Source: Macquaria australasica
Taxonomy: Eukaryota > Chordata > Actinopteri > Centrarchiformes > Percichthyidae
Assembly: GCA_005408345.1 (NCBI GenBank)
Contig: SEMN01000135.1
Span: forward strand, 868,001-932,000
Reading direction: 5' to 3'
Length of the DNA stretch: 64,000 nt
Part shown: positions 44,136 through 55,530 of the stretch, one piece after another
How the letters are laid out: each line of letters opens with the position of its first letter
Numbering within the stretch: the stretch's first letter is position 1
Position numbers and translations under genes: made by a program
The notes under the pieces: model-generated
Told to the model about the DNA's origin: nothing
Database searches by the model: none
Seen by the model: the letters and a program-made list of their open reading frames with translations, nothing else

Positions 44136-44158
44136 ACACACACACACACACACACACA
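44136..44158. repeat. (AC)n microsatellite
   Basis: About eleven AC units. Confidence 0.93.
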
Positions 44159-44283
44159 GGATGAATGACAGGGTCGGGCAGCTTTGTGCACAGTTGATGT
44201 GGGAAAGTTGTTTCTTCCAGTTCAGATCCTCCATATATGGCTGGACTCACAGAGAAGAGCTGTTACACTCTCTCTACTCCCTC

Positions 44284-44340
44284 TGGACTCTCTCTCTCTC
44301 TTTATCTCTCTCGCTCTCTTTCTCATGCTCTTATTCTCTC
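44284..44340 (+). repeat. (CT)n-rich pyrimidine tract
   Basis: Imperfect CT repeats with T-rich breaks. Forward frames here are Leu/Ser-rich artefacts. Confidence 0.88.
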
Positions 44341-44390
44341 AAACTCCTTCTGCCCCTTACCTGTATTTCAAACTCATTCGAATCACCTCG

Positions 44391-44426
44391 ACATATACAT
44401 ATACAGTGTACAGTATATATGTATGT
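44391..44426. repeat. AT-rich imperfect palindrome
   Basis: The arms ACATATACATATAC (44391-44404) and GTATATATGTATGT (44413-44426) pair at 12 of 14 positions around an 8-nt loop. It could extrude as a hairpin or cruciform. Confidence 0.75.
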
Positions 44427-44852
44427 GAGCGATGAGGTGGTTCTATATGCTCGAGTGGTGTTCACATTGATTTAACTCCATGCTTGACTAATGCTAATGT
44501 GCAGAACCAATCGAGTGTGTTAGCTGTTAGAGGGGAGAAGCCCAAAGGTAGAATAGAGTGCAGGCTGCAGAGCTTGTACCTTTTAATTCATAGTTATGTC
44601 AAATCTGAATAAGCACACCAGAAAGTAGCGTAGAAAAGTGAATTTGCACGTTCTTGTGAAAACGGTGGTGCTGGACTACTAGCACGTCGTTTAGTGGCTC
44701 CCATTGCCTGCAGTTAGTTGTGTTTGTGGTGAAATGGATATGAAGAGGAAAGTTCTATTGGCATGACTTCTCATTTGGCAGAGCTGGATCGTGTAAAACT
44801 AGATGGTGAAGCAAATTTCACAAGGTAGTTTGCTTCATTTTGGAATCTCCAG
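44427..44852. other. Unique sequence, no gene seen
   Basis: No recognised element. Confidence 0.4.
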
Positions 44853-45330
44853 CTCTCTCCATGGTTTGAAATTGCTCAAAAAAGTTTAACTTTACCCAAA
44901 AGCATCATTTGGATTTACTTTGCTGCTGCGAGAAAATTAATTGATTTCTTGTTCAATACCTATGCATTTAGTTTGGAAGAGTTAGAAAATTCTGCACGTC
45001 CATACGCAGTACAACATGATAAACTGGGTCAATTAATATACAAGGAGCTAATTGTGCATGTCCTTTAGATTCCCAAGAGACAAATATTTAATAAGGTCAT
45101 TCACTGTTTTCCCAATGAATGGATCTCAAAAATCCAATACATTTTAGTTCTGATTTAGCTTAGGTAACTAGCTAGCTAGTTGTCAACTGCCAGATCTTCA
45201 GTACTTTCCATTCCCTCCAAAGCTAAGATGGTTTGAAACTGCTCAACAGCGCAAAAAAGGTTGAAACTATACACGACAGCATCATGTGTTTGCCGCTGCA
45301 TAAACATTCACTGATTGCAGCAATTCCTTT
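44853..45330 (+). repeat. Diverged direct repeat, two units
   Basis: Unit 1 (44853-44970) and unit 2 (45222-45330) share 'atggtttgaaa(t/c)tgctcaa', 'aaaa(a)gtt(t/g)aa', '(c)agcatcat' and 'tgctgc / gccgctgc', then AT-rich sequence, about 370 bp apart. A GCTAGCTAG palindrome sits between them near 45170-45180. They may be two fragments of one interspersed family. No coding. Confidence 0.5.
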
Positions 45331-46659
45331 GAAATTTATTGACTTTCGTTCAAAACTTTGCTGGCCAAGCCCTCAGCTTTTATAAAACTACTATGTACTT
45401 GTCACACACTGGTAGCCCAAAAAGGTAGCTCCATGTAACTGTTTTAATCTAAGGTTTTCAATACCCAGGCATTTAAACACCACAATGACAAGAGGCAAGG
45501 GGAAATATCCTATCTTCTGTTAAACCTGTGCTTTGTTGAGCAAATTGGGCGGCTAAATTGGGCAATGAAATGCTGTTTAGTGTTGCCGCCCCACTTTATG
45601 ATCGCAGCTTATCAAACAGGTGTTATTTTCACATACATCTTGAAGGGCGGTTGGTGGGCTTAATGCGCATCCCAAATCTCTTCCCAGGAGCCGCACAAAA
45701 GCAAACGTCAACCTGCAAAGGGAAGGGAGGCCTGTTCACTGCTGCTGATGTCACGTAGTTGTGGAAGCTGTCTGACAGACTGTATTAGTCTGAAATGTTC
45801 AGTTCTCCCCAGTTTACTAAATAAAATACCATTTTGGCAGAAAAAGTGCAGAAAGCGAACACTCCTGCTTACTGCTCTCCATCTATCCCCTTTCCATGTC
45901 CGCTCTCAGCCTCTTCTCCCCGCTGTGTTTCCAGCGCAGATGGCTGCTGCAGACGGCGGTGGTGGTGTGTGTGTGCACGTGTGTGTGTGTGTGTATGTGT
46001 GTGAGTTCTTTGTGAGCCCCAAGACAGATCAACTGCGGCGTGCGTTCGCCCCCAATGACTAAAAAGGACACATGCGTGCACACATGCCTGTATGAATGCA
46101 TGTGCAGTACACACAAACCTGCAAATACCTGCAACCATACACCCACAGCGTGCAAACACACAGAGATGTACACACTTTTCTTTCGAACACCAGTGGGGAA
46201 ACCCCTTGTTTATCTGTTTCTTCAGTCAATGTCGTTACGTCTCTGCTCGCACTGTATTTCAGTTTGGAGTTGGCTGCTGCTGTGTCATTCACACATACAT
46301 GCTTGCACAGTCACAAACAAACACACTGCAATTGTGTGAAATCCATTGAAAAGGAAATCCTTGGTGAGAAAACTGACAGTAGGCATAAACTGCAACTCAC
46401 TTTAACTACTTGTAATAATGACGTTGTGTGTGTGTGGTTGCAGATTGTATTCGCTTACTACAATTTTAAATGGAAGAAAAAGGAAAAATCCAAAACATAT
46501 ACCGGATGTTTACACTGACATGCAAATTTTCAGCAACAAACAGCTTTCAAAACGCTGTAATGAAATGTGGAGTTTTTTAGTGGCGGATGCCCCTCAGTTT
46601 GTTCCCACTGGCAGTGTTGTCGACTTTTCTCTCTCCTCAACTGCCGCGCACACAGCGTC
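45331..46659. other. Unique sequence with TG/CA patches, no gene supported
   Basis: A broken TG array lies at 45959-46001 and CA-rich DNA at 46070-46170. Overlapping frames of up to 140 codons (46096-46518) are His/Thr/Cys-rich through these patches. Confidence 0.42.
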
Positions 46660-46835
46660 ACCTCGGGGATGCTCTCACAAAGAGAGTGCCTAATGAATGT
46701 GGAAAATGAGAATACCAGTTTGATGAACTCTGTTACTCAATTAGTGCAATTAATTTTCCTGTGGCGCCGCTGAGTAAAATGGAGTCACGGATGATTGAGC
46801 CACTGTTTCGCTATCTTATTTTATTTTTAGGCAGC
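46660..46835. other. Candidate conserved noncoding element
   Basis: Unique DNA with TACTCAATTAGTGCAATTAA (46733-46752), then TTCCTGTGGCGCCGC and GGATGATTGAGCC. The paired homeodomain-type sites and repeat-free flanks give good CNE texture. Confidence 0.35.
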
Positions 46836-47817
46836 TGCCTGCGTGCATACGCATATGTGTGTTTGAATGTGTGTGTGTGTGTATGAGAGAAGCAGTGAGG
46901 GAGAGAGATTTTTTAAGGGAGTCTCATTTTGTTTTCGGACGGAAAAAGAAATTGTGTTCTCGCTTGTTCACCGCACAAGACTGGTTTTCGCCTTATCTCT
47001 TCTAAGCTAATACTGTTCAAGTCTGATTTAGTCTGCACTGAATTACAAATCCGTATGCATTGGAGAGATGTGGAGTCTCCGTAAAAGGTTGATTCACTCT
47101 GATATACTAAAAATGAAGTGATATGAAGGAATAGAATAAAACTGATTTAATATGATCCAAGAAGATGAAACTAACAGCACCTCCAGGATATGGGCCTTGC
47201 AGTGTGTTGTAACTTAAAGCAGTGTTGGTAACACTCATTAAAAAAATCCTCAAAACCATTTACTGTGCTATCACATTCATGTGCATGGAAGTACTGGTAG
47301 CTTCTATGTACATGCTGCAAGGTAATCCAGCTTGTGTGTGCACGTGCAAGTATTTGATTGGTCAGTGCAATGCATCAATTGTTGATGTTATTTTGCACCA
47401 TAGAATAGTAGAGCCAGGGATTTTGCAATACTACTGTTGGTGTGAAAGGTTCCTAAGCTGCCTGCCTTCTAAATTCAAGCCAGTTAGCTCATTTACAATT
47501 AGATAATTTGATAAGTGGTGGGTCCTAAAGTCATCAAGTGTCAAGGTCAGGTTTCCCACATCAAATGTCACGTTCAATACATGGAAATAAATGTATTTTT
47601 ACTATCTACAGCCCCCACAGTCTAAGGCCCAATCTGTATCCAAGTCAGTATTTTGCTGAAGCCATTTGGCCAGACCAGCTTCTAGCCGCCCTCTCAGACC
47701 TGTTACCATGCAACCACGTCAAAGTGCCTGGCATAGGAGGGCCAACAGGCGGGCACCCGGCATGCCCACAGATGGTAGGGCGGTCAGAACAGGCTGTGCG
47801 AATGGTACCCCTCGCTG

Positions 47818-47822
<5 letters not shown>
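46836..47822. other. Unique sequence, no gene supported
   Basis: A short TG array lies near 46868-46882. The 142-codon frame at 47538-47966 enters the CA array and has no domain. Confidence 0.4.

Positions 47823-47852
<30 letters not shown>
47823..47852. repeat. (CA)n microsatellite
   Basis: About 15 CA units. Confidence 0.95.
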
Positions 47853-47854
<2 letters not shown>

Positions 47855-49105
47855 TCACACACGCACAGAGCTCTCGACTGTTGCTTTGTGTGCTAACAGC
47901 CAGGCAGGCTCATCTCCCACTCTGCTCTCCGACAGGCTAATTATTGTGACTCGTGTTGACTTGTAGCTGTTGGAAGACGTTGTGCTCTGGTCCGTGAGTT
48001 GTTCTGCAGGTAGATACAACATTGGATGTCAGAATGTCTCATCATACATATGTACATATCATCACTGATACAGAAGTTGTATTAGTGCTAATGAGTGCTG
48101 CTATATGGGCAGCTCTCCACCCTCTTCCTCAAGTGGCGATAACAATCAGCCTGGAAGCGACTTAAAACAAACGCGGCTTTGAGTGACAGGTGGATGCTTT
48201 GCGACGCCAGCGTGGCCGCGGTTGGCAAGCAGCAGTGACAGTCGGCCTGCTGCCACACAAGCTGCTCCTACTGGTGAAACTACAGGCGAGCCCAGGCTGG
48301 TCACTCCTCCCTGTCCCTTACCCTCACTCCTCCCTGTCCCTTGATCTATCCATCCGTGCTCCCCCCCCTCTCTCCTTGGCCTTCCTTATCCGCCTTGTCG
48401 TGATGCTTTTTTCTTTTCTTGCATGTCCCACCTTCCCATTTACTCTAATCTTATCTCTTTTTTTTTACTCTTCATTTACAGTCATTCCCCGACTTCCTCT
48501 CTTCTTTCATCTGTGCCACCTTCTCTTTTATTGAAAAGCTTGAGAGAGTACCAGAAGATATAAGAAGGCTCCAACTAAATACATGCGACTTATCAGCTTT
48601 AGTGGCTGGTCATACCGGCCTTTTTGATTTTCCTCCTAATTCAGTTCATTTGAATGGAGTTGCTGGCACTTTTGGGTTGAGTTTAACTGAATTTGAACTG
48701 CTAGCAAACTGTCTTGACTTGCAAAGTGGTGGCTGTAGTGTAGAGTTCAAAATAAAGAAATATATCCTTATTCAGTTTTCTATGGTGTTCTAGGCTGAAT
48801 AAGAATTTCTAGTGTAAAAGACCTGTGCTAGGTAGGGTTTGTAGTCAGGATACAGGATTTTGCAGCATTATAAAGTAGCATTATCCCCAACTTTGGTCTG
48901 GATAAAGACAAAAGTTAGAATCATTTTAGATCTGAGGACAAACTACAAACAGTAAAGCTCTTCCTGCCTACTGTGGCACCTCTCATTAAATGTGCTCTTT
49001 TTCCATCCTGGGTCTTATTTTAGTAGGTTTGGCCATCACTCCTATTGATTATAATGACATTTTACTTACATTTTATTCTGTTTTCTTTAATTGCTGTAAC
49101 ACAAA
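47853..49105. other. Unique sequence, pyrimidine-rich at 48297-48535
   Basis: No gene is seen. The C/T-rich segment produces a hydrophobic 114-codon frame (48190-48534) that is a composition artefact. A 19-bp perfect duplication is listed separately. Confidence 0.42.
48301..48342 (+). repeat. 19-bp perfect direct duplication (period 23)
   Basis: TCACTCCTCCCTGTCCCTT occurs at 48301-48319 and again at 48324-48342, separated by ACCC. Confidence 0.95.
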
Positions 49106-49597
49106 TGACCAAAAGTATGTGGACGTCCAAATGAAGTGTGTAGAAACTGGAACATTACACCTATAATGTGATTGTTGAGCATCTCATTTCAAAACCATGG
49201 GCTTTAATATGCTGCTTTACCGGCCTCCACTCTTCTGGTGAAGCTGTCCACAAGATTGTAGAACCTGGCTGCAGGGATTTTCTCTCCCATTCAGCCACAA
49301 GAGCATTAGTGAGGTCAGCCACTGACGTTGAGGGATAAGGCCTGGCTCGAAATTGGTGTTCCAGTTCATCCCGAAGGTGTTAGATGGGGTTGAGGGTCAG
49401 GGCTCTGTGCACTGAGGAACCATTTCTTTATGGACCTGCCTTTGTGCACTACCCAAACTCTTGCCACAAAGGTGGAAGCACACTGTTGTCTAAACTATTG
49501 TATGCTGCATTAACATTTCCCTTAATTGAAACGAAGGTGCCGAGCTCAAACCATGCAAAACAGCCTCAGACCAGAACTATGCAAAAGTATGTGGACA
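49106..49597 (-). mobile_element. Tc1-like transposon relic, internally deleted (copy 2)
   Basis: It begins TGACCAAAAGTATGTGGAC, the Tc1-like terminal repeat. On the reverse strand 49230-49390 translates as the C-terminal part of a fish Tc1-like transposase: LNPI-stop-HLRDELEHQFRARP, then SVADLTNALVAEW. The premature stop and frameshifts show it is dead. The N-terminal half with the HTH domain and the first catalytic residue is deleted. A second GCAAAAGTATGTGGACAG word at 49581-49598 lies in direct, not inverted, orientation to the first. Confidence 0.85.
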
Positions 49598-50329
49598 GAA
49601 TTGCACTTTCAGTTTTACGTCAGATTAACAGGTTTATATAATCTGAATTTTCTGACCGCTTGTGTTCCTGCCCTGTTGCACTTGTAGCACAGGACTTGTT
49701 GCCAAATCCCAAGATCTCACCAGTAAGAGTAAAGGAGTAACATGTACATATAAAGATAGGGCAGACGGGTAAAACTACAAAATTAAGAGCAAGGTTGAAA
49801 AAATATATATAAGTTTTCCTTTACCCACAGCAGCATTGAAACGTGTAAAATGTATGTGTTTCTGTGTGTGGTAGTCATGTAAGAGCTGCAGCTACCATAT
49901 GCAAAATTGCAATGCTTTCCATGGCTAATGCAATAAAAGTCTAATTATGTTAGAGACTGTTTCTGCCTTGCTGTCTATGTTGTAGTTTGCCATTAAATAT
50001 TTAACCATTAGTGCTACTTTACGCTCATTAAATCATGTTAAGAGTATGTATACGTGTGTGTGTGTGTATAGTTTTTTCAGCGTCGATTCCCAGCATTGAG
50101 ATTTATGCCGCAGGTGTCTTTTTTCTTCTCCCCGGCTCCTTCACTGCCCCAGCTCCTTTTGGCAACCCATCCATCCTGTGTGTGTGAGAGTGTGTGTGTG
50201 AGTGCTCAAAAGGCCTTCAGGTCATGTACTTTATAGGTCTTGGCTTATCTATGTGATTTACAGTCCGGCACTGTGAGCAAGAGAGTGGCAGACAAGGCAC
50301 GCCATCGATCGACAACCACCACATAGGGG

Positions 50330-50332
<3 letters not shown>
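49598..50332. other. Unique sequence, no gene seen
   Basis: Short TG runs lie near 50054-50068 and 50177-50200. No recognised element. Confidence 0.4.

Positions 50333-50384
<52 letters not shown>
50333..50384. repeat. (GT)n microsatellite, about 26 units
   Basis: A perfect GT array of 52 bp. Confidence 0.97.
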
Positions 50385-50385
<1 letters not shown>

Positions 50386-52924
50386 AGGGACACCCGGGGA
50401 ACCAAGAGGAGACGTAGCATTCATTGCCATCTGTTTTCCAGCCCGACAATTAGGACACAGTCTGAGCAGCAGAAGCCAAGTTTGCCCTAATGCAATATTC
50501 TGTCTGACACACACACACAGCAAACTTTCATATGTATATTACAATTCTACTTTCCCTCACAAGAAATGATTTATGTTATTCAAAGTTATTGCATTGGACC
50601 CTTGTTTTTGGATGCAGGCTGTCTCATTCAGTATGTTGTCCTGATTTTGTTTGTGTGAGTGTGTGTATAAGCACATACGTGAGTTTGTGAGAGTGAAGGT
50701 CTGTCGAGGGACGTGGCACCCATGGGTGGTGTTTTAGCTCAGTGTGAGTTCGGTATCGCTACACCTCCACATCACTGCAGCGCCACAGGGTTGCAGCTTA
50801 ACGCCCCAACCCCTACATACAGTATCTACAGCAGAAATGAACCCTGCAGGGAACCCTGCAGATGTTATACCTCTATCTCTCTTGGAAGCTTATTTGCTAG
50901 TAGAGGTATTTTGCCTGTCCTACACAGGTGGGAGCACTTAATACACACATACACATACATACTCTCACACTAACACAAACATTCACCTGTGCACAAGCTT
51001 CTTTGTACTGAACAATAAGCAATATTTGGACTTGAACATATTTATTAGTTAAAAACCCTTTTAGGCATTTATTCACTAAAATAGAAAATCAAAGTAAAAA
51101 TGGGCTCTACATCTCTTGCAAATATCAAAATAAGTAACAATTTAAACACATTCATGCGTTTTCTTATTTCATCTGCAGGACATTTTAGTATAGGGTGGCA
51201 TTTGCAAACGCCTGTGTCTGAAACATGTTCATGTAAAGTGTGTGATTTTTCCATCATTACATTCTCCTGGCCATGCAGCATGTGTTTCAGGTGTTGCAAT
51301 TTTTTCCAACAGGATAGGTGCCCCGATATAGCCACCTTACGGAGGTGGGGGAGGTGCTCATTGGTGTTCCTGGATGTTTTTGGTGAACTCTACCTTATTT
51401 TAAAAACATATTTGTTTTTTAGTCATTGTGCGCTCATTTGGAATGAACCCACAAGCGCAGGCTGACTGACAGTGATTGTTGTTTGCACTCTTCACTTGGG
51501 TTAAATGTCACTCATAGTTGTACGTACATGTGCATTATAGGGATCGGTGCATTCATTTACCAAACATACTGACATGATGAATTAACTTGGTGAGAGATTG
51601 ATTTTGTTGGTTAGGGTGCATTTGGCAAAGTGTTCTGGTTTTTACTGTTCATATAGCGTTTGTGCAGGCTTGTGTGTCTCGCGCTATTTCACTTGTGTGT
51701 GCTTTCTGTTATTTTACTTGTCTGTGTTCATTTGTACTCTTGGTTATGAGTGTGTGTGTGTGTGTGTTTTGGCAGCCTACTACTGCCTTTAGTTTCAAAA
51801 GTGTTTCATTCAGAGCCAGATGAAATCCCTCCTGCCTATATGGCAGCGATCAGACGCCATATCATGCAGTCGTCGCTGCAGGCCAACACACTCACACATA
51901 CACAGACACAGGTGGATTTTACTCTCTGTGTGTGTGTATAGACAGTAATATGGCTGAGGAGCTCATTAGACATCCCCAGTTTGCTTTCCTTTCATGAGTG
52001 TCGTCTTCTCTCAAGAAAAAGCATGTGGGAAGGACAGAAATACTAAAACGGATAGATAAGGAGACAGAAAAATACACACGGACTGAGAGGGATTGAATGA
52101 TAACTGATATGAAGGCTGTGCTACATAAAAAAGACAAGCAAATGGAGTCATCACCGGCTTCTATACCAACTAGACAGGTAAGCAAGCAGATTACTTGTTT
52201 ACCAAATAAACCATAAGTAATACGTCATGAGTGTGTGCCATTCAGGAAATGATAGAAGAGCTAAAATTTGACTTCAGTGCTGTAAATATCCTATTTTCTT
52301 TGGCAAATGTGTCTATTTAGATGCTGAATCTCCTCAGAGAAGGGTGTTATGGGTAACTGTCGGTCGCAGAGGCTCGCAGTGGAGCAGATGTTCACGCCTC
52401 ACAAATCTAAACAACATGTTGTGGAGCCCTGCGCGTTAAACAAGCCAACTTTTCGATCCAACTTCCTGTTGAAAGGTGAATTTAAAATGGAACTCAGGAA
52501 GAAAACAGCCACGCGAACGTCTCCAAGTGACACCTGCTGTGTGTTTTGTGTTTCTAAAAACGTTTGAAATTTAGAGCTTGCTCCTTTTGTGGAGGGCGGC
52601 AGCTGTCAGCTTGCATTCACAGCAGTCACCCTGGATTACAGTGGCGACTCTCACTGGCTAGAAATCATGTCTTAACGCATCAAAACGTTCGTACAAACCA
52701 CTCCTGCAGCCTAATCCACTTCCCTGCTATTGATACACTACACATGCACAGAAAAACTATGAGCATTTTAAACACATAGAATAGCAAATTGAGTATTCCT
52801 TTATTTAAACTGAGTTATCATAGTATTTTAGCATCTACGTGTAGGGCAAAGTGCTGGAGGCTGGTCTGAGTATTTGGTGATGTGAATCCGTATAATTACA
52901 CTATAATGCTCATGAGCATATGTT
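50385..52924. other. Unique sequence, no gene supported
   Basis: A TG array lies at 51750-51767. A CAG|GTAAGC word at 52177 lacks a strong pyrimidine tract. The 121-codon frame at 51100-51465 has no recognisable domain. 52340-52700 is complex and may be CNE-like. Confidence 0.4.
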
Positions 52925-52946
52925 TGTGTGTGTGTGTGTGTGTGTG
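52925..52946. repeat. (TG)n microsatellite
   Basis: About eleven TG units. Confidence 0.94.
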
Positions 52947-53753
52947 ACCGTGTGTGTATGAGGCTTTGACCTTGATAGGCAAGGACCAAACTGGTAATTT
53001 TGCTTACTAATTAGTTTGTTTATCATCAGCTTTCAAGACCTCTCTTTCTACGAATACACACTCCACCAGCATGTAGCCTACATATGTGTGAGTGGCTCAC
53101 GAGTAATGGCCAGTGGCAGGTAGAAGGGTGATGGATTGCCTGATTAGTGGTCTGGCCGGGCTCTCCTCACAGATGGGCTGTTAGATGTGGGCATCTGGCT
53201 CTGACATGCACACACACACACACAAACACACACTCTGTATAGACAGATAGCGTATATATATACACACAGGCCTTCATACCTACACATGTGTACTCTACAG
53301 AGACATGGACGCTCAAATAAAAACTTCTCTTCTTTCACCATCTGTCCCTTGTCTTCACTTACTTCTTCTCTCCATCTCTCTCTGTCCTCCTTCTGTCCTT
53401 CTCTCCCTCTCTCTGTTTGTGTCCCCATGCTTTGCTCGTTAGTCAGTGTAATTACCAGGGAAAGGGAACAGATTAGGGCGTTTACGCGCCAGGATGTTTA
53501 CATGCGCGGACACACATGCTGCCCATATCATCGTGCAAGGGATTAAACATGCACACACACACACACACACTTTAACCCAATCAGAGGGATAAAACACACC
53601 AATGCAGTGCAGACTGTGCATACATATCCATGGCTCATGAAAAGCATAGCTAAAAACAAACATGGGCATAATCTTTAGCACATGGGGATAGACTGGATAC
53701 AAGACTGGATACAGGGGGAAACAGCCAGCCTGGCTCAAGATACGAGCCATAAA
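52947..53753. other. Unique sequence with CA arrays and a pyrimidine tract
   Basis: CA arrays lie at 53207-53224 and 53551-53570, and C/T-rich DNA at 53325-53425. At 53702-53736 'agactggatacagggggaaacag' and 'cagcctggctc' form a short forward fragment of the MITE at 11763-12164. The frames are low-complexity artefacts. Confidence 0.5.
53551..53570. repeat. (CA)n microsatellite
   Basis: About ten CA units. Confidence 0.94.
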
Positions 53754-54010
53754 ACCATAGATGTATTATAAGAACTGGATACTGAACTCCAAGTGGTGCC
53801 CATTCACTTGAATGAAAATGCCTCACAGAGCACCTAAAGTGCAAAACTTTGTCCAGTTTCCAGGGTTTATTTTCATTTTTTTTCCTGGCTCAGGAAAAGT
53901 TTTACAAATCTCAACCATGTATCAAAAATTCATAATACAAAGAGTAATAATTACAGAGGTCTCTTTTATAATGGCGGTCTATGGGGAAAACACTTCATGG
54001 GCTGCATGAT
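53754..54010 (+). repeat. Teleost interspersed repeat (ATAGATGTATTATAAGAACTGG family)
   Basis: 'accatagatgtattataaga', 'gcccattcacttgaatg', 'tttcctggctcaggaaaagt', 'ttataatggcggtctatgg' and 'cttcatgggctgcatga' match a repeat I recognise from percomorph genomes, well preserved. There is no coding and no superfamily name from memory. It lies between two oppositely oriented MITE fragments. Confidence 0.65.
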
Positions 54011-54060
54011 TTTTTTTTAGTTACAGCAGACAGGCCACTGGGGCAAATTAAATGCATGGA

Positions 54061-54267
54061 TATAACATGTTAATTAGTGAGGTGCTAGCAGGCTGATTAT
54101 TTTTTACCTTTGGACAGAGCCAGGTTAGCTGTTTCCCCCTGCTTCCGGTCTTTACGCTAAGCTAAGCTAAGCTAAGTGAACCAGCTGCCCAGCTAATAGC
54201 TTTAACAGACAAATATGAGAATGGTATCAATCAAAAAGGATAGGCGTATTTCCCAAAATGTTGAACT
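54061..54267 (-). mobile_element. Palindromic MITE, truncated reverse copy
   Basis: The reverse complement of one half of the MITE family: 'taattagtgaggtgctagcagg', 'tttggacagagccagg', 'agctgtttccccctgcttcc', a GCTAA tandem (54159-54176), 'atgagaatggtatc' and the terminus 'cgtatttcccaaaatgttgaac'. The other terminal repeat is missing. Confidence 0.8.
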
Positions 54268-54529
54268 AATTCTTAAATCCATATAAAAGCAACATGTAGA
54301 AACTAACATGGCACCTTAAAGACAACTTTAAAACCATCACTAAAAATTGACCAGTCTTGTAATATCAAACGGTATGGAGTTTCAGTCTGTACTCAGTTGT
54401 TCCTTTGGTTGTGTGACAAGCACCATCAAAGTCACTGTCAAAATGATAATTCATGCTTGATGAGAGCCAAAATTCCGACAGGACCTGGACATTTCTCCAA
54501 TGAAATGACAAACTGAAGGTCATTTCAAA
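54268..54529. other. Unique sequence, no gene seen
   Basis: Nothing is recognised. Confidence 0.35.
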
Positions 54530-54960
54530 GTGTAATTGCCCCTGGCTCTCTCTCCTCTGCTCATGAAGTTGCACCCGAACCCTCGCAGATCTCGTGCCTC
54601 CCATCGTGCATGATTCCCTGGCGCTCCGTCGACATGTAATTTAATTTCATATGCGTTTCCGTGTTAAACTTGCAGGTGCTCGCCCAGTGAACTGAACTGC
54701 CGATATGACACTAAGGGAGCCTCTTTCACTGTGTCCTCCTCTCAGTAAATTTCCCACCAGGGCTTGAGACAGCCAGGCCCCCCCAGAGGAAGGCTCATCT
54801 GATCGCGCAGGGGGTTTTGCAATGCGGATCCCAGCGCTTGATAGGCTCCCTAGTGTCCCCATCCGGTGTGATGATAATGTCATGTGTCGTATGCTTATTC
54901 AGGCTCAAAGTAATATCATTTGTAGCATTTTCCTCTCTGCCTTCAGCCTTCGCTCCATAA
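54530..54960. other. Candidate conserved noncoding element block
   Basis: GC-balanced unique DNA (CATCGTGCATGATTCCC, GTCGACATGTAATTTAATTTC, GGTGTGATGATAATGTCATG) with CNE texture. Frames on both strands lack domains. Confidence 0.3.
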
Positions 54961-54988
54961 AGCTAATTACAGTGCTTGGCTTTGGATC

Positions 54989-55030
54989 GGGAAGGGCGAA
55001 GAGGGGAGAGAGGGGGGAGGAAGAGGGGAG
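54989..55030 (+). repeat. Purine tract with G-quadruplex motif
   Basis: Five G runs of 3-6 (54989-91, 54994-96, 55003-06, 55012-17, 55025-28) lie in a GA-rich purine tract. Confidence 0.8.
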
Positions 55031-55174
55031 TAAGCAGGGGATAATGGCATTTTAAGGGTGGGGAAACCACTCCCATTACTTATTATAATGAAAAGCTAAT
55101 GCACACACCTTCAGCCTAAAGGCACGTGTGTGCATGAGTGCCTGTAGCATGAGCTTGTTGTGCATATTTATGTT

Positions 55175-55207
<33 letters not shown>
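55175..55207. repeat. (GATA)n microsatellite, about 8 units
   Basis: A perfect GATA/TAGA array of about 33 bp. It is the only GATA array in the window. Confidence 0.96.
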
Positions 55208-55530
55208 GAACTTAATGCCATTAAAGAGACATTCCGAGCCTTTGAGAGTGAAATTTTTCCTCCGGGTGATATCATCCAGAGGACACTGAGCCCTCATTGA
55301 GTTAATTAAACCCTCAGTGAAAAGATGTAAAAGAATAAAGTCTTAGATTCATCGAGCGGTGCTGCTGTAAAAATGCAGTTTTCAAGTTATGAAGTTGTTT
55401 CATGCACTTAAAGGAGTTTCATAGGAATTCAAATAAAAAAAATCGTAACAAGCCAGACATCTAATAAACTGAAGAGCTTCTCAAAAATCCAAAACGGGGG
55501 AGTCATTATACCCAGGTAAGGACAAAACCG
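55208..55530. other. Candidate conserved noncoding element
   Basis: Immediately after the GATA array comes unique DNA with CCGGGTGATATCATCCAG, TTGAGTTAATTAAACC and ATTCATCGAGCGGTGC. A CAG|GTAAGG word at about 55515 lacks a pyrimidine tract. Confidence 0.3.

Noticed and set aside
47538..47966. 142-codon open frame
   Set aside because: Ends in His-Thr repeats from a CA array. No domain in the first 90 codons and no splice signals.
52160..52184. CAG|GTAAGC word as a second recursive splice site
   Set aside because: Upstream sequence is purine-containing (ACTAGACAG) without a long polypyrimidine tract. The same weakness applies to CAG|GTAAGG at 15411 and 55515.
55175..55207. CRISPR-like or regulatory GATA cluster
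   Set aside because: A simple GATA microsatellite in a vertebrate genome. No spacer structure and no reason to assume GATA-factor function.
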